NCBI RefSeq assembly: GCF_030546575.1
Contig: NZ_JAUOTN010000005.1
Location: 1-64,000 of the forward strand
Source of the DNA: Pontibacter coccineus
GTDB taxonomy: Bacteria > Bacteroidota > Bacteroidia > Cytophagales > Hymenobacteraceae
Length of the DNA: 64,000 nt
Direction: 5' to 3'
The notes below the pieces were generated by a model. That model searched no databases, was not told the origin of the DNA, and worked only from the letters and a program-made list of their open reading frames with translations. The position numbers and the translations under genes were made by a program. How positions within the stretch are numbered: position 1 is the first letter of the stretch; each line of letters begins with the position of its first letter. This document shows positions 33,973 through 44,340 of the stretch, one piece after another.

Positions 33973-35016
33973 ATGACAGCGACCCTGACACGGGGTGCCT
34001 TCTCTGAAAAATTCAGAGCCATGCACCCTTTTGCCCAAACCGAAGAGATTGCCGCCCTGCAGGAGGTGGTGGAAGAGATCCGGGAACTGAAGCGCGAGAA
34101 GAACGCGGTGATTTTGTCGCACTTCTACATGTCGCCTGAGTTGCAGGTGCACCACAACGACGGCGGCATCGCCGACTTTGTGGGCGACTCGCTTGGCCTG
34201 AGTGTGGCCGCCAAAAGCGTGGAGGCCGACAACATCATTTTCTGTGGTGTGAAGTTCATGGCCGAGACCGCCAAGATCCTGAACCCCGCCAAGCAAGTGC
34301 TGCTGCCGAGTTTTGAGGCAGGTTGCTCGCTGGCCGAGAGCATCACGGGGGCCGATGTGCGCAAACTCAAGGCGCAGTACCCGGGCGTGCCGGTGGTGGC
34401 CTACATCAACACCTACGCCGAGACCAAAGCCGAAGCTGACATCTGCTGCACCTCCCGCAACGCCATGGACATCGCCCGGTCTTTCGACTCCGACCGTCTG
34501 ATCTTCCTGCCGGACCTGTTCATGGGGCGCAACCTGCAGACCCGCATCAAAGCAGAGACCGGCAGAGAACTGATTTTGTGGGAAGGCAAATGCGAGGTAC
34601 ACGAGCAGTTTACGCCACAGCGCATCAACGGACTCAAAATGATGTACCCCGAAGCGCAGGTGCTCGTGCATTGGGAAGTGCCGGACGATACGGTAGCCGA
34701 CGCCCTGACCGAGGCAGGTGGCGTCGTAGGCAGCACATCCGATATTCTCCGTTTTGTGGGGGAGAGCAAGTCTCGTCAGTTTATTCTGGGTTCGGAGTGC
34801 GACCTGGGAGCAACCCTGCGGGGCATGTACCCGGAGAAGGAATTCATCGTGCCCTGCATCAAGTGTCCGCACATGAAGCAGATCACGATACAGCGTACGC
34901 TGCAGGCTTTGCGGGCCATTGGTACCGGATCGGAGCGCCTATATACCGTGGATCTGCCAGAAGAAATTCGTCAGAAAGCTTTGCTGCCGATTGAGCGGAT
35001 GCTGGCCTTCTCGTAG
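33973..35016 (+). CDS. nadA: Quinolinate synthase
   Basis: A 347-residue enzyme condensing iminoaspartate with dihydroxyacetone phosphate to quinolinate in de novo NAD synthesis. It has the expected family motifs AVILSHFYMSPELQ, FCGVKFMAETAK, CSLAESITGADV, VAYINTYAETKAEAD and SECDLGATLRGMYPEKEF, and the 4Fe-4S-ligand cysteines in Cys-containing segments including IVPCIKCPH. The first 16 residues precede the domain; a start at the second Met (MHPFAQ) is possible. Next to nadB, as usual. Confidence 0.97.
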   Translation: MTATLTRGAFSEKFRAMHPFAQTEEIAALQEVVEEIRELKREKNAVILSHFYMSPELQVHHNDGGIADFVGDSLGLSVAAKSVEADNIIFCGVKFMAETAKILNPAKQVLLPSFEAGCSLAESITGADVRKLKAQYPGVPVVAYINTYAETKAEADICCTSRNAMDIARSFDSDRLIFLPDLFMGRNLQTRIKAETGRELILWEGKCEVHEQFTPQRINGLKMMYPEAQVLVHWEVPDDTVADALTEAGGVVGSTSDILRFVGESKSRQFILGSECDLGATLRGMYPEKEFIVPCIKCPHMKQITIQRTLQALRAIGTGSERLYTVDLPEEIRQKALLPIERMLAFS

Positions 35017-35118
35017 AATTCACTGTTTTGAAAATAGGGTATGGTTGAGAAGGTACTTTACAGCGACCCGAGAGTCTTTGGTCCTTTGGCCAAAAATCTT
35101 TTGTCCTTTTAAATAACA

Positions 35119-36729
35119 ATGAAAGCGCCGGATTTTGATTTCGTGGTGTTGGGTAGTGGCATTGCGGGGCTCACGTTTGCCCTGCAGGCCGCTGCCCATG
35201 GCCGCGTACTGGTGCTTTGCAAAGCTCACCTCTCCGAAACCAACACGGCCTACGCGCAGGGAGGCATCGCCGCTGTGCTGGACCCAACCGACTCCTTCGA
35301 ACAGCACGTGCAGGACACGCTCGAGGCGGGCGCCGGGGTATGCGACGAAGCTGCAGTGCGCTATATGGTGCAGGAGGCCCCGGCAGCCATCCGCTGGCTG
35401 CAAGGTATGGCGGTTGGTTTTGACAAAGTTAAATCTGGGAATATGGCACTTGGTCTGGAAGGCGGCCACAGCCATCACCGCATTGTGCATGTAAAAGACC
35501 ACACGGGACGCAGCGTACAGCAGGCTTTGGAAGCGGCTGTGCGGCGCCACCCGATCATCTCCGTGCAGGAGCATCAGATGGGTATAGAGCTACTCACGGA
35601 TACCAGCAATTCAGGTACGTTTTGCTATGGCGTACAGGTGCTGGATCTGCACACGCAGGAGGTTCGGTCTATACGGGCGCAAGCGGTGGTGCTGGCCACC
35701 GGCGGCTCCGGGCAGGTATACCAGTATACCACCAACCCAGGTATAGCCACCGGCGACGGCCTGGCCATGGCTACAAGAGCGGGCGCCATCATCCAAAACA
35801 TGGAGTTCTTCCAGTTTCACCCGACCGCGTTGTACCAACCAAACGGCGAGGTCTTCCTGATCAGCGAGGCCTTGCGGGGAGCAGGGGCGGAACTGGTTCT
35901 GCCGGACGGCAGCCGCTTCGTGCACCACTACCATCCACTGGGTTCGCTAGCGCCGCGCGATGTTGTGGCCCGCGCCGTGCTGACCGAAATGCAGCATCAC
36001 CAAAGTCCCTGTCTATACCTGGATGTGCGCCATCTGCCTGCTGGAAAGGTGCGGGAAAACTTTCCTTCTATTTATCATAAGTGTGCCACTATTGGCATTG
36101 ATGTGGAAAAGCAGCTCATACCTGTCGTGCCGGCAGCCCATTACCAATGCGGTGGTGTGAAAACGGATATGCAGGGGCGAACTTCCATTGATAGGCTATA
36201 CGCCGTCGGGGAGGTCGCTTGTACGGGCGTGCATGGGGCGAACCGGCTGGCCAGCAACTCATTGCTGGAAGGGGTGGTGTTTGCGCAAAGTGCAGCTAGG
36301 CAGGTGGTAGGCCTGGCTCCGATGCCAATGCAGGCTATACCTGATATGACTTTGGAGAAAAACTATGTAGGAACGTTGTGGCTGGGCATGCGGGCAGAAA
36401 TAGAGCGGAACCGTTCGAAACTGCAGACGCTCCTGTGGGAGCAGGCCGGTATTGTACGCTCCGCAAAAGGTCTGCTGAGTTGCCAGGCTAGAATCGACGC
36501 TCTGCAACGGAAGATGAAAGGTATAGCCTATATGACAGGTACACAGCGGGAAGTGCAGGAACTACAGAATCTACTCACGGTAGCGGAATTAATTACGAAA
36601 GCCGCACTCGCCAGGCGGGAAAGCGTTGGCGGGCATTCCGTGACGGAAACACTGCCTGAGGGGCGGCCCAGCCAGGATAACGCGTTTTTAGTTGATGCTC
36701 CTGAAACAGGTATACGGGCACTTTTTTGA
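35119..36729 (+). CDS. nadB: L-aspartate oxidase
   Basis: A 536-residue FAD enzyme making iminoaspartate, the substrate of NadA. The Rossmann motif VLGSGIAGLTFALQAAA lies at the N-terminus, followed by SETNTAYAQGGIAA, and the active-site segments GGHSHHRIVHVKDHTGR, MEFFQFHPTALY, LAPRDVVARAV, and GEVACTGVHGANRLASNSLLEG. The C-terminal helical domain is complete. NadC is not in the window. The gene carries several copies of the GGTATAGC-type backbone motif. Confidence 0.97.
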   Translation: MKAPDFDFVVLGSGIAGLTFALQAAAHGRVLVLCKAHLSETNTAYAQGGIAAVLDPTDSFEQHVQDTLEAGAGVCDEAAVRYMVQEAPAAIRWLQGMAVGFDKVKSGNMALGLEGGHSHHRIVHVKDHTGRSVQQALEAAVRRHPIISVQEHQMGIELLTDTSNSGTFCYGVQVLDLHTQEVRSIRAQAVVLATGGSGQVYQYTTNPGIATGDGLAMATRAGAIIQNMEFFQFHPTALYQPNGEVFLISEALRGAGAELVLPDGSRFVHHYHPLGSLAPRDVVARAVLTEMQHHQSPCLYLDVRHLPAGKVRENFPSIYHKCATIGIDVEKQLIPVVPAAHYQCGGVKTDMQGRTSIDRLYAVGEVACTGVHGANRLASNSLLEGVVFAQSAARQVVGLAPMPMQAIPDMTLEKNYVGTLWLGMRAEIERNRSKLQTLLWEQAGIVRSAKGLLSCQARIDALQRKMKGIAYMTGTQREVQELQNLLTVAELITKAALARRESVGGHSVTETLPEGRPSQDNAFLVDAPETGIRALF

Positions 36730-36770
36730 GAATAGTCCCGTACTGCTTATATTTAGGAAAATAAACACAC

Positions 36771-38315
36771 TTGGAAGAGTACGAAAAGCCATCTAATCAG
36801 CTTATAGACAATGCGTCGCGACTGAAAGCCATCATCGAAACAGCGATCGACGGCATCATCACCATCGACCGCAGAGGCACTGTAGAAACCGTAAATCCGG
36901 CTGCGGCCAATATTTTTGGCTATCAACCAGAGGAGATTATCGGTAATAACGTGAGAATGCTCATGCCGGAGCCCGACCATAGTCTGCACGATAAATACCT
37001 TGACAACTACCATCGCACGGGGGTAGGGCAGATCATCGGCAAAGGACGCGAAGTATTGGGCAAAAAGAAAAACGGCACCGTGTTCCCTTTTCTGCTCAGC
37101 ATCAGCGAGGTGAACCTGCACGACAAGCAGATCTTTACCGGCATCATCCACGACATCACCGATCTTAAAAAAACGGAGGTCGCACTGCGCGAAAGCGAAA
37201 GCCGGATCAACTCCATCATCCAGACCGCTGTGGATGGCATCATTACCATTGATATGCGTGGTGTCATCGAGATGATCAACCCCTCCGCCTGCAGGCTGTT
37301 CGGCTATGGCGAATCGGAGGTGATTGGCCGGAAGATCAACATGCTTATGCCCGAGCCTGATAAGAGCCTGCATGACAACTACATGCACCACTACCACGAG
37401 ACCGGCGAAAAGCGCATTATAGGCGTGGGCCGCGAGGTAACCGGGCTCAAAAAAGACGGCACCATTTTCCCGCTATACCTGAGCATCAGCGAAGTGAAGC
37501 TGGCCGACCGCAAGGTATACACCGGCTTCATACACGACATCACCCGCCAGAAAATAACCGAGGAGCGCCTGCGCCGCTATGCAGCAGAGCTAGAGCGAAG
37601 CAACCGTGAGCTGCAGGATTTTGCTTACGTGTCCTCGCACGACCTGCAGGAGCCACTCCGCAAGATTCAGGCATTTGGCGACCGCCTCAAGATAAAAGAG
37701 TACGAGAACCTGAGCGAGCAGGGCAAGGACTACGTGGACCGCATGCTCAACGCGGCCGTTCGGATGCAGAACCTGATCAACGACCTGCTCACCTTCTCCA
37801 GGGTTACCTCCAAGTCAAAGCCGTTTGTGGATACGGACCTGAACCAGATTGCGCACGACGTGGTATCGGATCTGGAGATTGCCATCGAAAACGCCCATGC
37901 CAAAGTGGAGGTGGGGCCGCTGCCCGTCATTCAGGCAGAGCCTACCCAGTTGCGCCAGTTATTGCAGAACCTGATCAGCAATGCCATCAAGTTCCGCAAA
38001 GACGACGTGGAGCCCGTGGTAAAGGTATACGCCAAAGAATTGCAGCTGAAAGCCCACCTGACCTCCACCCCGGGCGACGAACTGGTGGAGCTGCACGTGG
38101 AGGACAACGGAATCGGCTTCGAGGAGAAATACCTGGACCGGATCTTCAACATTTTCCAGCGACTGGAGGGACAGAAGTACGAAGGCTCCGGTATAGGGCT
38201 GGCCATCTGCCGTAAAATCGCGATCCGACATGGGGGCGATATTACAGCCAAAAGTAAACCGGGGGAGGGTACGCATTTTATTGTTACTTTAGCAAAAACT
38301 CACCTGAACGAGTAA
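36771..38315 (+). CDS. FixL-like sensor histidine kinase with two PAS domains
   Basis: A 514-residue soluble kinase starting at TTG: PAS1 (about 15-130), PAS2 (about 145-260), a coiled linker, a HisKA domain with the phospho-acceptor His290 (YVSSHDLQEPLRKIQ), and a complete HATPase domain (LISNAIKF, EDNGIGFEEKY, GSGIGLAICRKI). Both PAS domains resemble FixL: the heme-ligand His200 has equivalents His73 (PDHSLHDKYL) and His201 (PDKSLHDNYM), and Arg220 has equivalents Arg93 (GKGREVLG) and Arg221 (GVGREVTG), with the same 20-residue spacing as FixL. Heme-based oxygen or NO sensing is plausible, but many PAS kinases keep this pattern without proven heme. It probably signals to the single receiver 6 nt downstream. 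Confidence 0.9.
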   Translation: MEEYEKPSNQLIDNASRLKAIIETAIDGIITIDRRGTVETVNPAAANIFGYQPEEIIGNNVRMLMPEPDHSLHDKYLDNYHRTGVGQIIGKGREVLGKKKNGTVFPFLLSISEVNLHDKQIFTGIIHDITDLKKTEVALRESESRINSIIQTAVDGIITIDMRGVIEMINPSACRLFGYGESEVIGRKINMLMPEPDKSLHDNYMHHYHETGEKRIIGVGREVTGLKKDGTIFPLYLSISEVKLADRKVYTGFIHDITRQKITEERLRRYAAELERSNRELQDFAYVSSHDLQEPLRKIQAFGDRLKIKEYENLSEQGKDYVDRMLNAAVRMQNLINDLLTFSRVTSKSKPFVDTDLNQIAHDVVSDLEIAIENAHAKVEVGPLPVIQAEPTQLRQLLQNLISNAIKFRKDDVEPVVKVYAKELQLKAHLTSTPGDELVELHVEDNGIGFEEKYLDRIFNIFQRLEGQKYEGSGIGLAICRKIAIRHGGDITAKSKPGEGTHFIVTLAKTHLNE

Positions 38316-38321
38316 TCATCT

Positions 38322-38768
38322 ATGAAATCGAATAGACCTATTGTGATACTGATAGCCGACGACGACGCCGAAGACCGCATGCTCATTAAGGAGGCCCTGG
38401 ACGAGAACCGTCTGAGCAATGCCATTCAGTTTGTAGAAAACGGCGAAGAGCTGATGGACTACCTGCACAACCGCGGCAGGTTTACCGACAAGGAAAAGTA
38501 CCAGACGCCCGGCCTTATTCTGCTTGACCTGAACATGCCGAAAAAGGACGGCCGCGAGGCGCTGAAGGAAATAAAGGCCGACGAGCACCTGCGCGTGCTG
38601 CCTGTGGTAGTGCTTACCACCTCCAAAGCTGAAGAGGACATCTTGCGCACCTACGACCTGGGCGTGAGCTCATTCATCACCAAACCGGTCACTTTCAGTT
38701 CACTTGTAGACGTGATGCGCACCCTGAGCAAATACTGGTTCGAAATAGTAGAACTGCCGAAACCGTAG
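38322..38768 (+). CDS. Single-domain response regulator (Rcp1-like receiver)
   Basis: A 148-residue receiver without an output domain: acidic triad in ILIADDDAEDR, phospho-acceptor Asp in LILLDLNMPKKDG, Thr in VVLTTSKAEED, Lys in FITKPVTF. The FVENGEELMDYLHNRGRF segment is typical of Rcp1-type partners of phytochrome-like or PAS kinases. It begins 6 nt after the kinase stop, so the two form a cognate pair acting by protein-protein interaction or phosphotransfer. Confidence 0.92.
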   Translation: MKSNRPIVILIADDDAEDRMLIKEALDENRLSNAIQFVENGEELMDYLHNRGRFTDKEKYQTPGLILLDLNMPKKDGREALKEIKADEHLRVLPVVVLTTSKAEEDILRTYDLGVSSFITKPVTFSSLVDVMRTLSKYWFEIVELPKP

Positions 38769-38806
38769 TTTAGTTAAGCGTTAAAAGTTATGAGTTTTAT
38801 CTTGCC

Positions 38807-38836
38807 TGTCATTTCGAACGCTAGTGAGAAATCTGG
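38807..38836. repeat. Dispersed intergenic repeat, partial copy 2
   Basis: TGTCATTTCGA (38807-38817) and GAGAAATCTGG (38826-38836) match the left half of the element at 31641-31722, with a divergent middle. It lies in the 217-nt gap before the next regulator gene, followed at about 38945-38980 by AACTCTTAACT-type simple repeats. Confidence 0.55.
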
Positions 38837-38985
38837 AATATGAATCGACATGCCTCGAATTTTTATCATCTTCGCTGGCTCTCGTAGGCTCGCGCCTCAA
38901 CAGTAGTTGAGTTGAAAAATCAGGCGTACCCCAGAACTCTACTCACTTTTAACTCTTAACTCTCAACTTTTAACTAAGAAAAGCT

Positions 38986-40214
38986 TTGCCTGACAGAATT
39001 CGTGTTTTGCTGGTGGATGATGATGAAGACGATTTCATCATTGCGCGGGATATTATGGACGATATTCCCGGGCGTAACTACTTGCTGGAGTGGGCGCCGT
39101 CCTTTAAAGAGGCGATCGACATCATCCGGGAGCAGCGGCACCATGTATACCTGGTCGATTTCAGGCTGGGGGCGCACGATGGCTTAGAATTGATCACACA
39201 GGCGGTGAACGAAGGTATAGCCGCTCCGTTCATTCTGCTGACAGGCCAAAGCGACCGCGAAACTGACGAGAAAGCCATGCGGGCCGGTGCCCAGGATTAC
39301 CTGGTGAAAGGCACTTTCAACCCCTATGACCTGGAGCGCTCGATCCGATATAGCATTGAGCACGCCAAGAGTCTGGCCGAGATTCAGAAGCTGAACACGG
39401 AACTTGAGCAACGGGTAGAGGAGCGTACACAGGAACTGGCCGCGGCCATACAGAACCTGGAGAAGGCGAACCGCACCCTGAAAAAGGCACAGACCGAAAT
39501 CTACAAGGCGCTGCAAAAAGAGAAGGAACTGCACGAACTCAAGTCGCGGTTCGTGACCATCGCTTCGCACGAGTTTCGCACCCCGCTTAGCACCGTGCTG
39601 TCATCGGCCTCCCTTATCACCAAGTACAAGACGGCTGAAGACGATGAAAAGCGCCTGAAGCATGTGGGCCGCATCAAGTCGGCGGTTCACAATTTGACCA
39701 ACATCCTTAACGACTTTCTGTCCATCAGCAGGATGGAGGAGGGCAAGATACACAACGTGCCGAGCACCTTTGATCTGCAGAGTTTTTCGGCAGAGGTGGT
39801 CGACGAAATGCAGGGCTACCTGAAAGAGGGGCAGCGCATTGAATACCGGCACGATGGCACCCAGTTGACGGTATACCTGGACAAGCAGCTCATGCGCAAC
39901 GTGATGATCAACCTGCTCTCCAACGGCAGCAAATACTCCGGTGAGGACCGCACGATATGGTTCATGACAGCCATCGAAGGGAGTGTGATCACGCTGGAAG
40001 TGCGCGACGAGGGGATTGGTATACCTGACGAAGACAAGACGCATTTGTTTACGCCTTTCTTCAGAGCCCAGAACGTCACCAATATACAAGGAACGGGTCT
40101 GGGGCTTAATATTGTAAAAAAATACGTTGAAATAATGGGTGGCGAGTTGCGCTATGAAAGCCAACTGGGCCACGGCACCACGTTCACCATCACTTTGCCA
40201 TATACCGCACAGAT

Positions 40215-40218
<4 letters not shown>
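38986..40218 (+). CDS. Receiver-histidine kinase hybrid
   Basis: A 410-residue protein starting at TTG. An N-terminal receiver (about 4-122; VLLVDDDEDDF, VYLVDFRLGAHDG, ILLTGQSDRE, DYLVKGTF) is followed by a coiled coil (about 130-180), a HisKA domain (FVTIASHEFRTPLST, phospho-acceptor His) and a HATPase domain (NLLSNGSKYSG, VRDEGIGIPDEDK, GTGLGLNIVKKY). The receiver-first order suggests it relays a phosphoryl input from another kinase, possibly the upstream PAS kinase. Its stop codon overlaps the start of the next gene by 4 nt, so the two are translationally coupled. Confidence 0.92.
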
Positions 40219-41276
<1,058 letters not shown>

Positions 41277-41306
41277 GGGAAACACTGACATTTCTCCTGC
41301 CTGAAA

Positions 41307-41320
41307 ATGACGAATGTCAT
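41307..41320. promoter_or_regulatory. Palindrome ATGAC-N4-GTCAT upstream of hemA
   Basis: ATGACGAATGTCAT has perfect 5-bp arms around GAAT, 52 nt before the hemA start and just after the receiver-CRP/FNR gene. It has the size of a CRP/FNR-type half-site pair. A similar ATGAC-N4-GTCAT lies at 31633-31646, overlapping a dispersed repeat, upstream of the heme-copper-like gene. Confidence 0.3.
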
Positions 41321-41371
41321 ACTTTACGAACCCAGCTTTTAAGAAATTTGCATTGTATCTGAGAGAAAGAC

Positions 41372-42634
41372 ATGCAAAATCAGTTTAAGGCCCTTACATT
41401 ATCTTACAAGCAAGCACCTATCGCCATTCGTGAAGCCGTATCGCTGAACGAGATCGGCTGCCGTAACCTGCTCGATAAGATAAGCGAATTCACCGAAGCG
41501 CAGGATGTGATGGTGCTTTCTACCTGTAACCGCACAGAGGTGTACTACACCGCTGCGCAGGACCTGTCGCGCGAGATCATTAAACTGATCGCTATTGAGA
41601 AAGGCTTTATCGCGACAAAAGAGATCTCATCATACTTCCAACACATCACCGACCACCAGCAGGCCGTGCAGCACTTATTTTATGTGTCGCTGGGGCTGGA
41701 GTCGCAGGTGGTAGGCGATATGCAGATACTCAACCAGGTGAAAAAAGCCTACCAGTGGGCGGCTGATGCCAACATGGCCGGCCCGTTTCTGCACAGGCTG
41801 ATGCATACCATTTTCTTTACCAACAAGCAGGTGTTCAACCAGACCGCCTTTTTTGACGGCGCTGCTTCGGTGTCGTACGCCACGGTGGAATTGGTAGAAG
41901 AGCTGACCAGAGGCATGGCTGACCCGCGCGTGCTGATGATCGGAGTGGGGGAGATAGGCGCTGATGTGTGCGACAACTTCGGCAAGTCGAAGATCAGCAA
42001 CATCACCATCGCCAACCGTACGCATCACAAAGCACTGGAGCTGGCTCAAAAGACAAATGCCCGTGCGATCTATTGGGAAAACGTGTGGGAAGAAATGGCG
42101 AATGCGGACGTGGTGATCTCATCCGTACCGGGCGACTGCTTCTTTATCGGGCAGGCTGATGTAGCGCAGCTCGGTGAAAATGCCCCTCAATTCTTTGTGG
42201 ACCTTTCCATGCCGCGCAGCATCGACGCTGCCATTGAAGCTTTGCCAAACGCGAAGGTATACAACGTAGACAATATCCGGAACCGTGCCACCGAAGCGCT
42301 GACCATGCGCATGGCCGCTATCCCTCAGGTGAAAGAAATCATTGTTGAGGCGATGACTGAATTCAACACCTGGACCCGCGAGATGGCGATGTCGCCGGCC
42401 CTGCAGCAGTTCAAAAGCCGCCTGGAAGAGATTCGTCAGCAGGAGCTGGCCCGCTATACCAAAAAGCTGGGCGATGAGCAGAAAGAGCTGGTAGAGGCGA
42501 TCACCAAAAACATCCTCAACAAGATCGTGAAACTGCCTGCCCTGGAGCTGAAAGCGGCCTGTCAGCGTGGTGAGTCCGAGGCGCTGTTGGAAGGCCTGAG
42601 TGCACTCTTTAACCTTGATAAGCAGGAAGCTTAG
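41372..42634 (+). CDS. hemA: Glutamyl-tRNA reductase
   Basis: A 420-residue enzyme reducing glutamyl-tRNA to glutamate-1-semialdehyde, the first committed step of heme synthesis by the C5 route. The catalytic-cysteine motif VLSTCNRTEVYY is at about 48-59, followed by the family segment SLGLESQVVGDMQILNQVK, the NADPH-binding region VLMIGVGEIGADVCDNF and a C-terminal dimerisation helix. It follows the oxygen/NO regulatory block, consistent with heme demand by sensors and oxidase-like proteins. The stop is followed by a motif copy and a cluster of hairpins. Confidence 0.96.
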   Translation: MQNQFKALTLSYKQAPIAIREAVSLNEIGCRNLLDKISEFTEAQDVMVLSTCNRTEVYYTAAQDLSREIIKLIAIEKGFIATKEISSYFQHITDHQQAVQHLFYVSLGLESQVVGDMQILNQVKKAYQWAADANMAGPFLHRLMHTIFFTNKQVFNQTAFFDGAASVSYATVELVEELTRGMADPRVLMIGVGEIGADVCDNFGKSKISNITIANRTHHKALELAQKTNARAIYWENVWEEMANADVVISSVPGDCFFIGQADVAQLGENAPQFFVDLSMPRSIDAAIEALPNAKVYNVDNIRNRATEALTMRMAAIPQVKEIIVEAMTEFNTWTREMAMSPALQQFKSRLEEIRQQELARYTKKLGDEQKELVEAITKNILNKIVKLPALELKAACQRGESEALLEGLSALFNLDKQEA

Positions 42635-42680
42635 GCTATACCTGGAAAGCTTTAAATTCATTGGTCGTTAGGCAGATGCT

Positions 42681-42797
42681 CTTCGGGACATCCATGTCTC
42701 GAAGCTAACTGTTGGGGATGTCCACATCCCCGTGCGCTGGTAAACGCGGACTTGGAAGTCCGTAGCAGATTAAGATTCGGACAAAGATGTCCGAATC
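42681..42797. repeat. Four tandem hairpins downstream of hemA
   Basis: Four adjacent stem-loops: 42681-42704 (CTTCGGGACAT / ATGTCTCGAAG, one G-U), 42714-42731 (GGGGATGT / ACATCCCC), 42747-42762 (CGGACTT / AAGTCCG) and 42774-42797 (GATTCGGAC / GTCCGAATC). Three have 2-nt loops. The recurrent GACAT/ATGTC and GGAC/GTCC cores suggest related units of an intergenic palindromic repeat. Only the last is followed by a T-run. Confidence 0.7.
42774..42797 (+). terminator. Probable hemA terminator
   Basis: 9-bp perfect stem with a 6-nt loop, followed by AGCTTTTTAATT on the plus strand, about 140 nt after the hemA stop. Confidence 0.6.
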
Positions 42798-42855
42798 AGC
42801 TTTTTAATTACATCTTTCCTTAAATTGACGGCATTAAGGCTATACCTGACAAGGC

Positions 42856-43470
42856 TTAGTAATAGCGGATCGGGATGGAGAAAATTTTCAGAATGTCAGG
42901 CACCTTAAACCGTGCCTCCCGCTGATTCTGTTGTATGCTTTGCCCATAGCGGAAGTTGGCGTTTGCATCCATAGCGGGCATTTCCGTAATCGATTTGTAC
43001 ACGACAGGTGGCGGTAAAACAGGGAGTTGATCTTTAAGCTCCGCGGGGAGTTTTGTCCGCAGTGCGGCTTGCTTCAGATCATACTCCGTCGCCCAGGGCA
43101 TCACATCCACCGTAGGCAGTTCATTCTCTTTTCTTTCGAGCACGATTTTGAGCGTCAGCTTGTTTTCTTTTGTCTCAGCAGGTATGGCCAGGTATAGCTT
43201 TTCGTAGCCCAAGGCACCAAAAACCACCGTGTCGCCTGCCACGACCGGCATCGAAAAATAACCGCTTGTGCGTGTGTGAGTGCCTCTTGTTGTGCCCGGC
43301 ACATAGATGGCCACGCCCTCCAATGCCGTCAAATTATCGCTTGCGTAGACCATACCGGAGAGCTGGATCACCTGTTTGTTTGGAGCAGGCAGGTTTTGTG
43401 CTTTTCCGGCACGGACAGTTAACACAAAAAGCAGAAGAACAACAGCGTAGAAAATAGAGTCTCTTTTCAT
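42856..43470 (-). CDS. Carboxypeptidase-like regulatory-domain protein
   Basis: A 204-residue exported protein with a signal peptide (1-24) and one CarboxypepD_reg-like beta-sandwich (about 36-120: IQLSGMVYASDNLTALEGV, TRTSGYFSMPVVAGDTVVF). The C-terminal 85 residues are unassigned and mention no enzyme motif. Such domains are usually found at the N-terminus of TonB receptors; here it stands alone, probably periplasmic or on the outer membrane. It follows a second protein of the same class by 24 nt. Confidence 0.8.
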   Translation of the reverse strand: MKRDSIFYAVVLLLFVLTVRAGKAQNLPAPNKQVIQLSGMVYASDNLTALEGVAIYVPGTTRGTHTRTSGYFSMPVVAGDTVVFGALGYEKLYLAIPAETKENKLTLKIVLERKENELPTVDVMPWATEYDLKQAALRTKLPAELKDQLPVLPPPVVYKSITEMPAMDANANFRYGQSIQQNQREARFKVPDILKIFSIPIRYY

Positions 43471-43494
43471 AGGATGCAGGTATAGCCGAATCCG

Positions 43495-44340
43495 TTATTG
43501 CCTGACCGTTACATAAGCCGCCAGCCGACCGCCTACACCTTTTTTCCAGTCTCCCAGGCTGGCTTTTCTGGAGTAGAAGCTACCACCCAGTGCGGCGCCG
43601 TAAGTAAAAATATACTTCTCGTGCTTGCTATAATCAGGCAGGTATTCTATACCTAAAAAGAAATCCTCGTCCACCACCAGGCCATACTGCTCAAGCGGTA
43701 TCGTGACCCAGCCTTGCGTAAGTGGTAGTCGCCGGATGATGCTCTTCTCGACTAACCGCTCCCCGGGCATACCTGCTGCATTTTTATAAAGGTTGATGCG
43801 GAAAGTGGCAGAGTCGAGTTTATTGCTGCGCAGGTATACCGTGGCTGACAGAAGCTCAGAAGTTTTGTTGTTCAGTTTGATAAACTTGCCCAGTTCCGAA
43901 ATATCGTCTGAGTGAACGGTCTCCGCGGAGCCGTGAAGGAACGGATTGCGCGAATTGGTGCCGATTTTTTTGATTTTAGGTGCCTTGCTGCTGATGACTA
44001 CTTCGCGCAGGATTGTGGTTTTCCCGGTGAGCTCAAATAGGGTGATGTTGCCGGAGAGGATGGAGGAAACGGGCAATGAAAGCTCGTTGTAGCCAATGGC
44101 CGAAAAGGTAAGCGTGTCCTGTCGGTTTTCCTCTTTCAGGGTTATTCTGAAGCTGCCATCCGGCCTGGTGGCCGTGCCGATATTCTTCTTTTTGATGCCG
44201 ATGTTGACGTAAGGTATAGCCTCCTGCTGTCTGGCGCTCTGAACGGTGCCGCTTAGCTGAAAGCCCTGTCCGAAAGAGATGCTGCTTGTGAGCAGAAAGA
44301 AAAAGGTGATAAGCAGTCGGGTCAGTTTGCTTTTTGGCAT
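43495..44340 (-). CDS. Carboxypeptidase-like regulatory-domain protein
   Basis: A 281-residue exported protein: signal peptide (about 1-25, ending SISFGQG), a CarboxypepD_reg-like domain (about 26-110: QLSGTVQSARQQEAIPYVNI, TATRPDGSFRITL, FSAIGYNELSLPV), then a second beta-rich region (about 150-275) with EKYIFTYGAALGGSFY. Family members of this two-part layout are common single genes in Bacteroidota with no known biochemical role. Forms a two-gene unit with the following regulatory-domain gene. Confidence 0.8.
   Translation of the reverse strand: MPKSKLTRLLITFFFLLTSSISFGQGFQLSGTVQSARQQEAIPYVNIGIKKKNIGTATRPDGSFRITLKEENRQDTLTFSAIGYNELSLPVSSILSGNITLFELTGKTTILREVVISSKAPKIKKIGTNSRNPFLHGSAETVHSDDISELGKFIKLNNKTSELLSATVYLRSNKLDSATFRINLYKNAAGMPGERLVEKSIIRRLPLTQGWVTIPLEQYGLVVDEDFFLGIEYLPDYSKHEKYIFTYGAALGGSFYSRKASLGDWKKGVGGRLAAYVTVRQ

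Noticed and set aside
33961..34872. A 303-codon minus-strand frame opposite nadA
   Set aside because: Fully antisense to nadA, with composition of a shadow frame and no domain.
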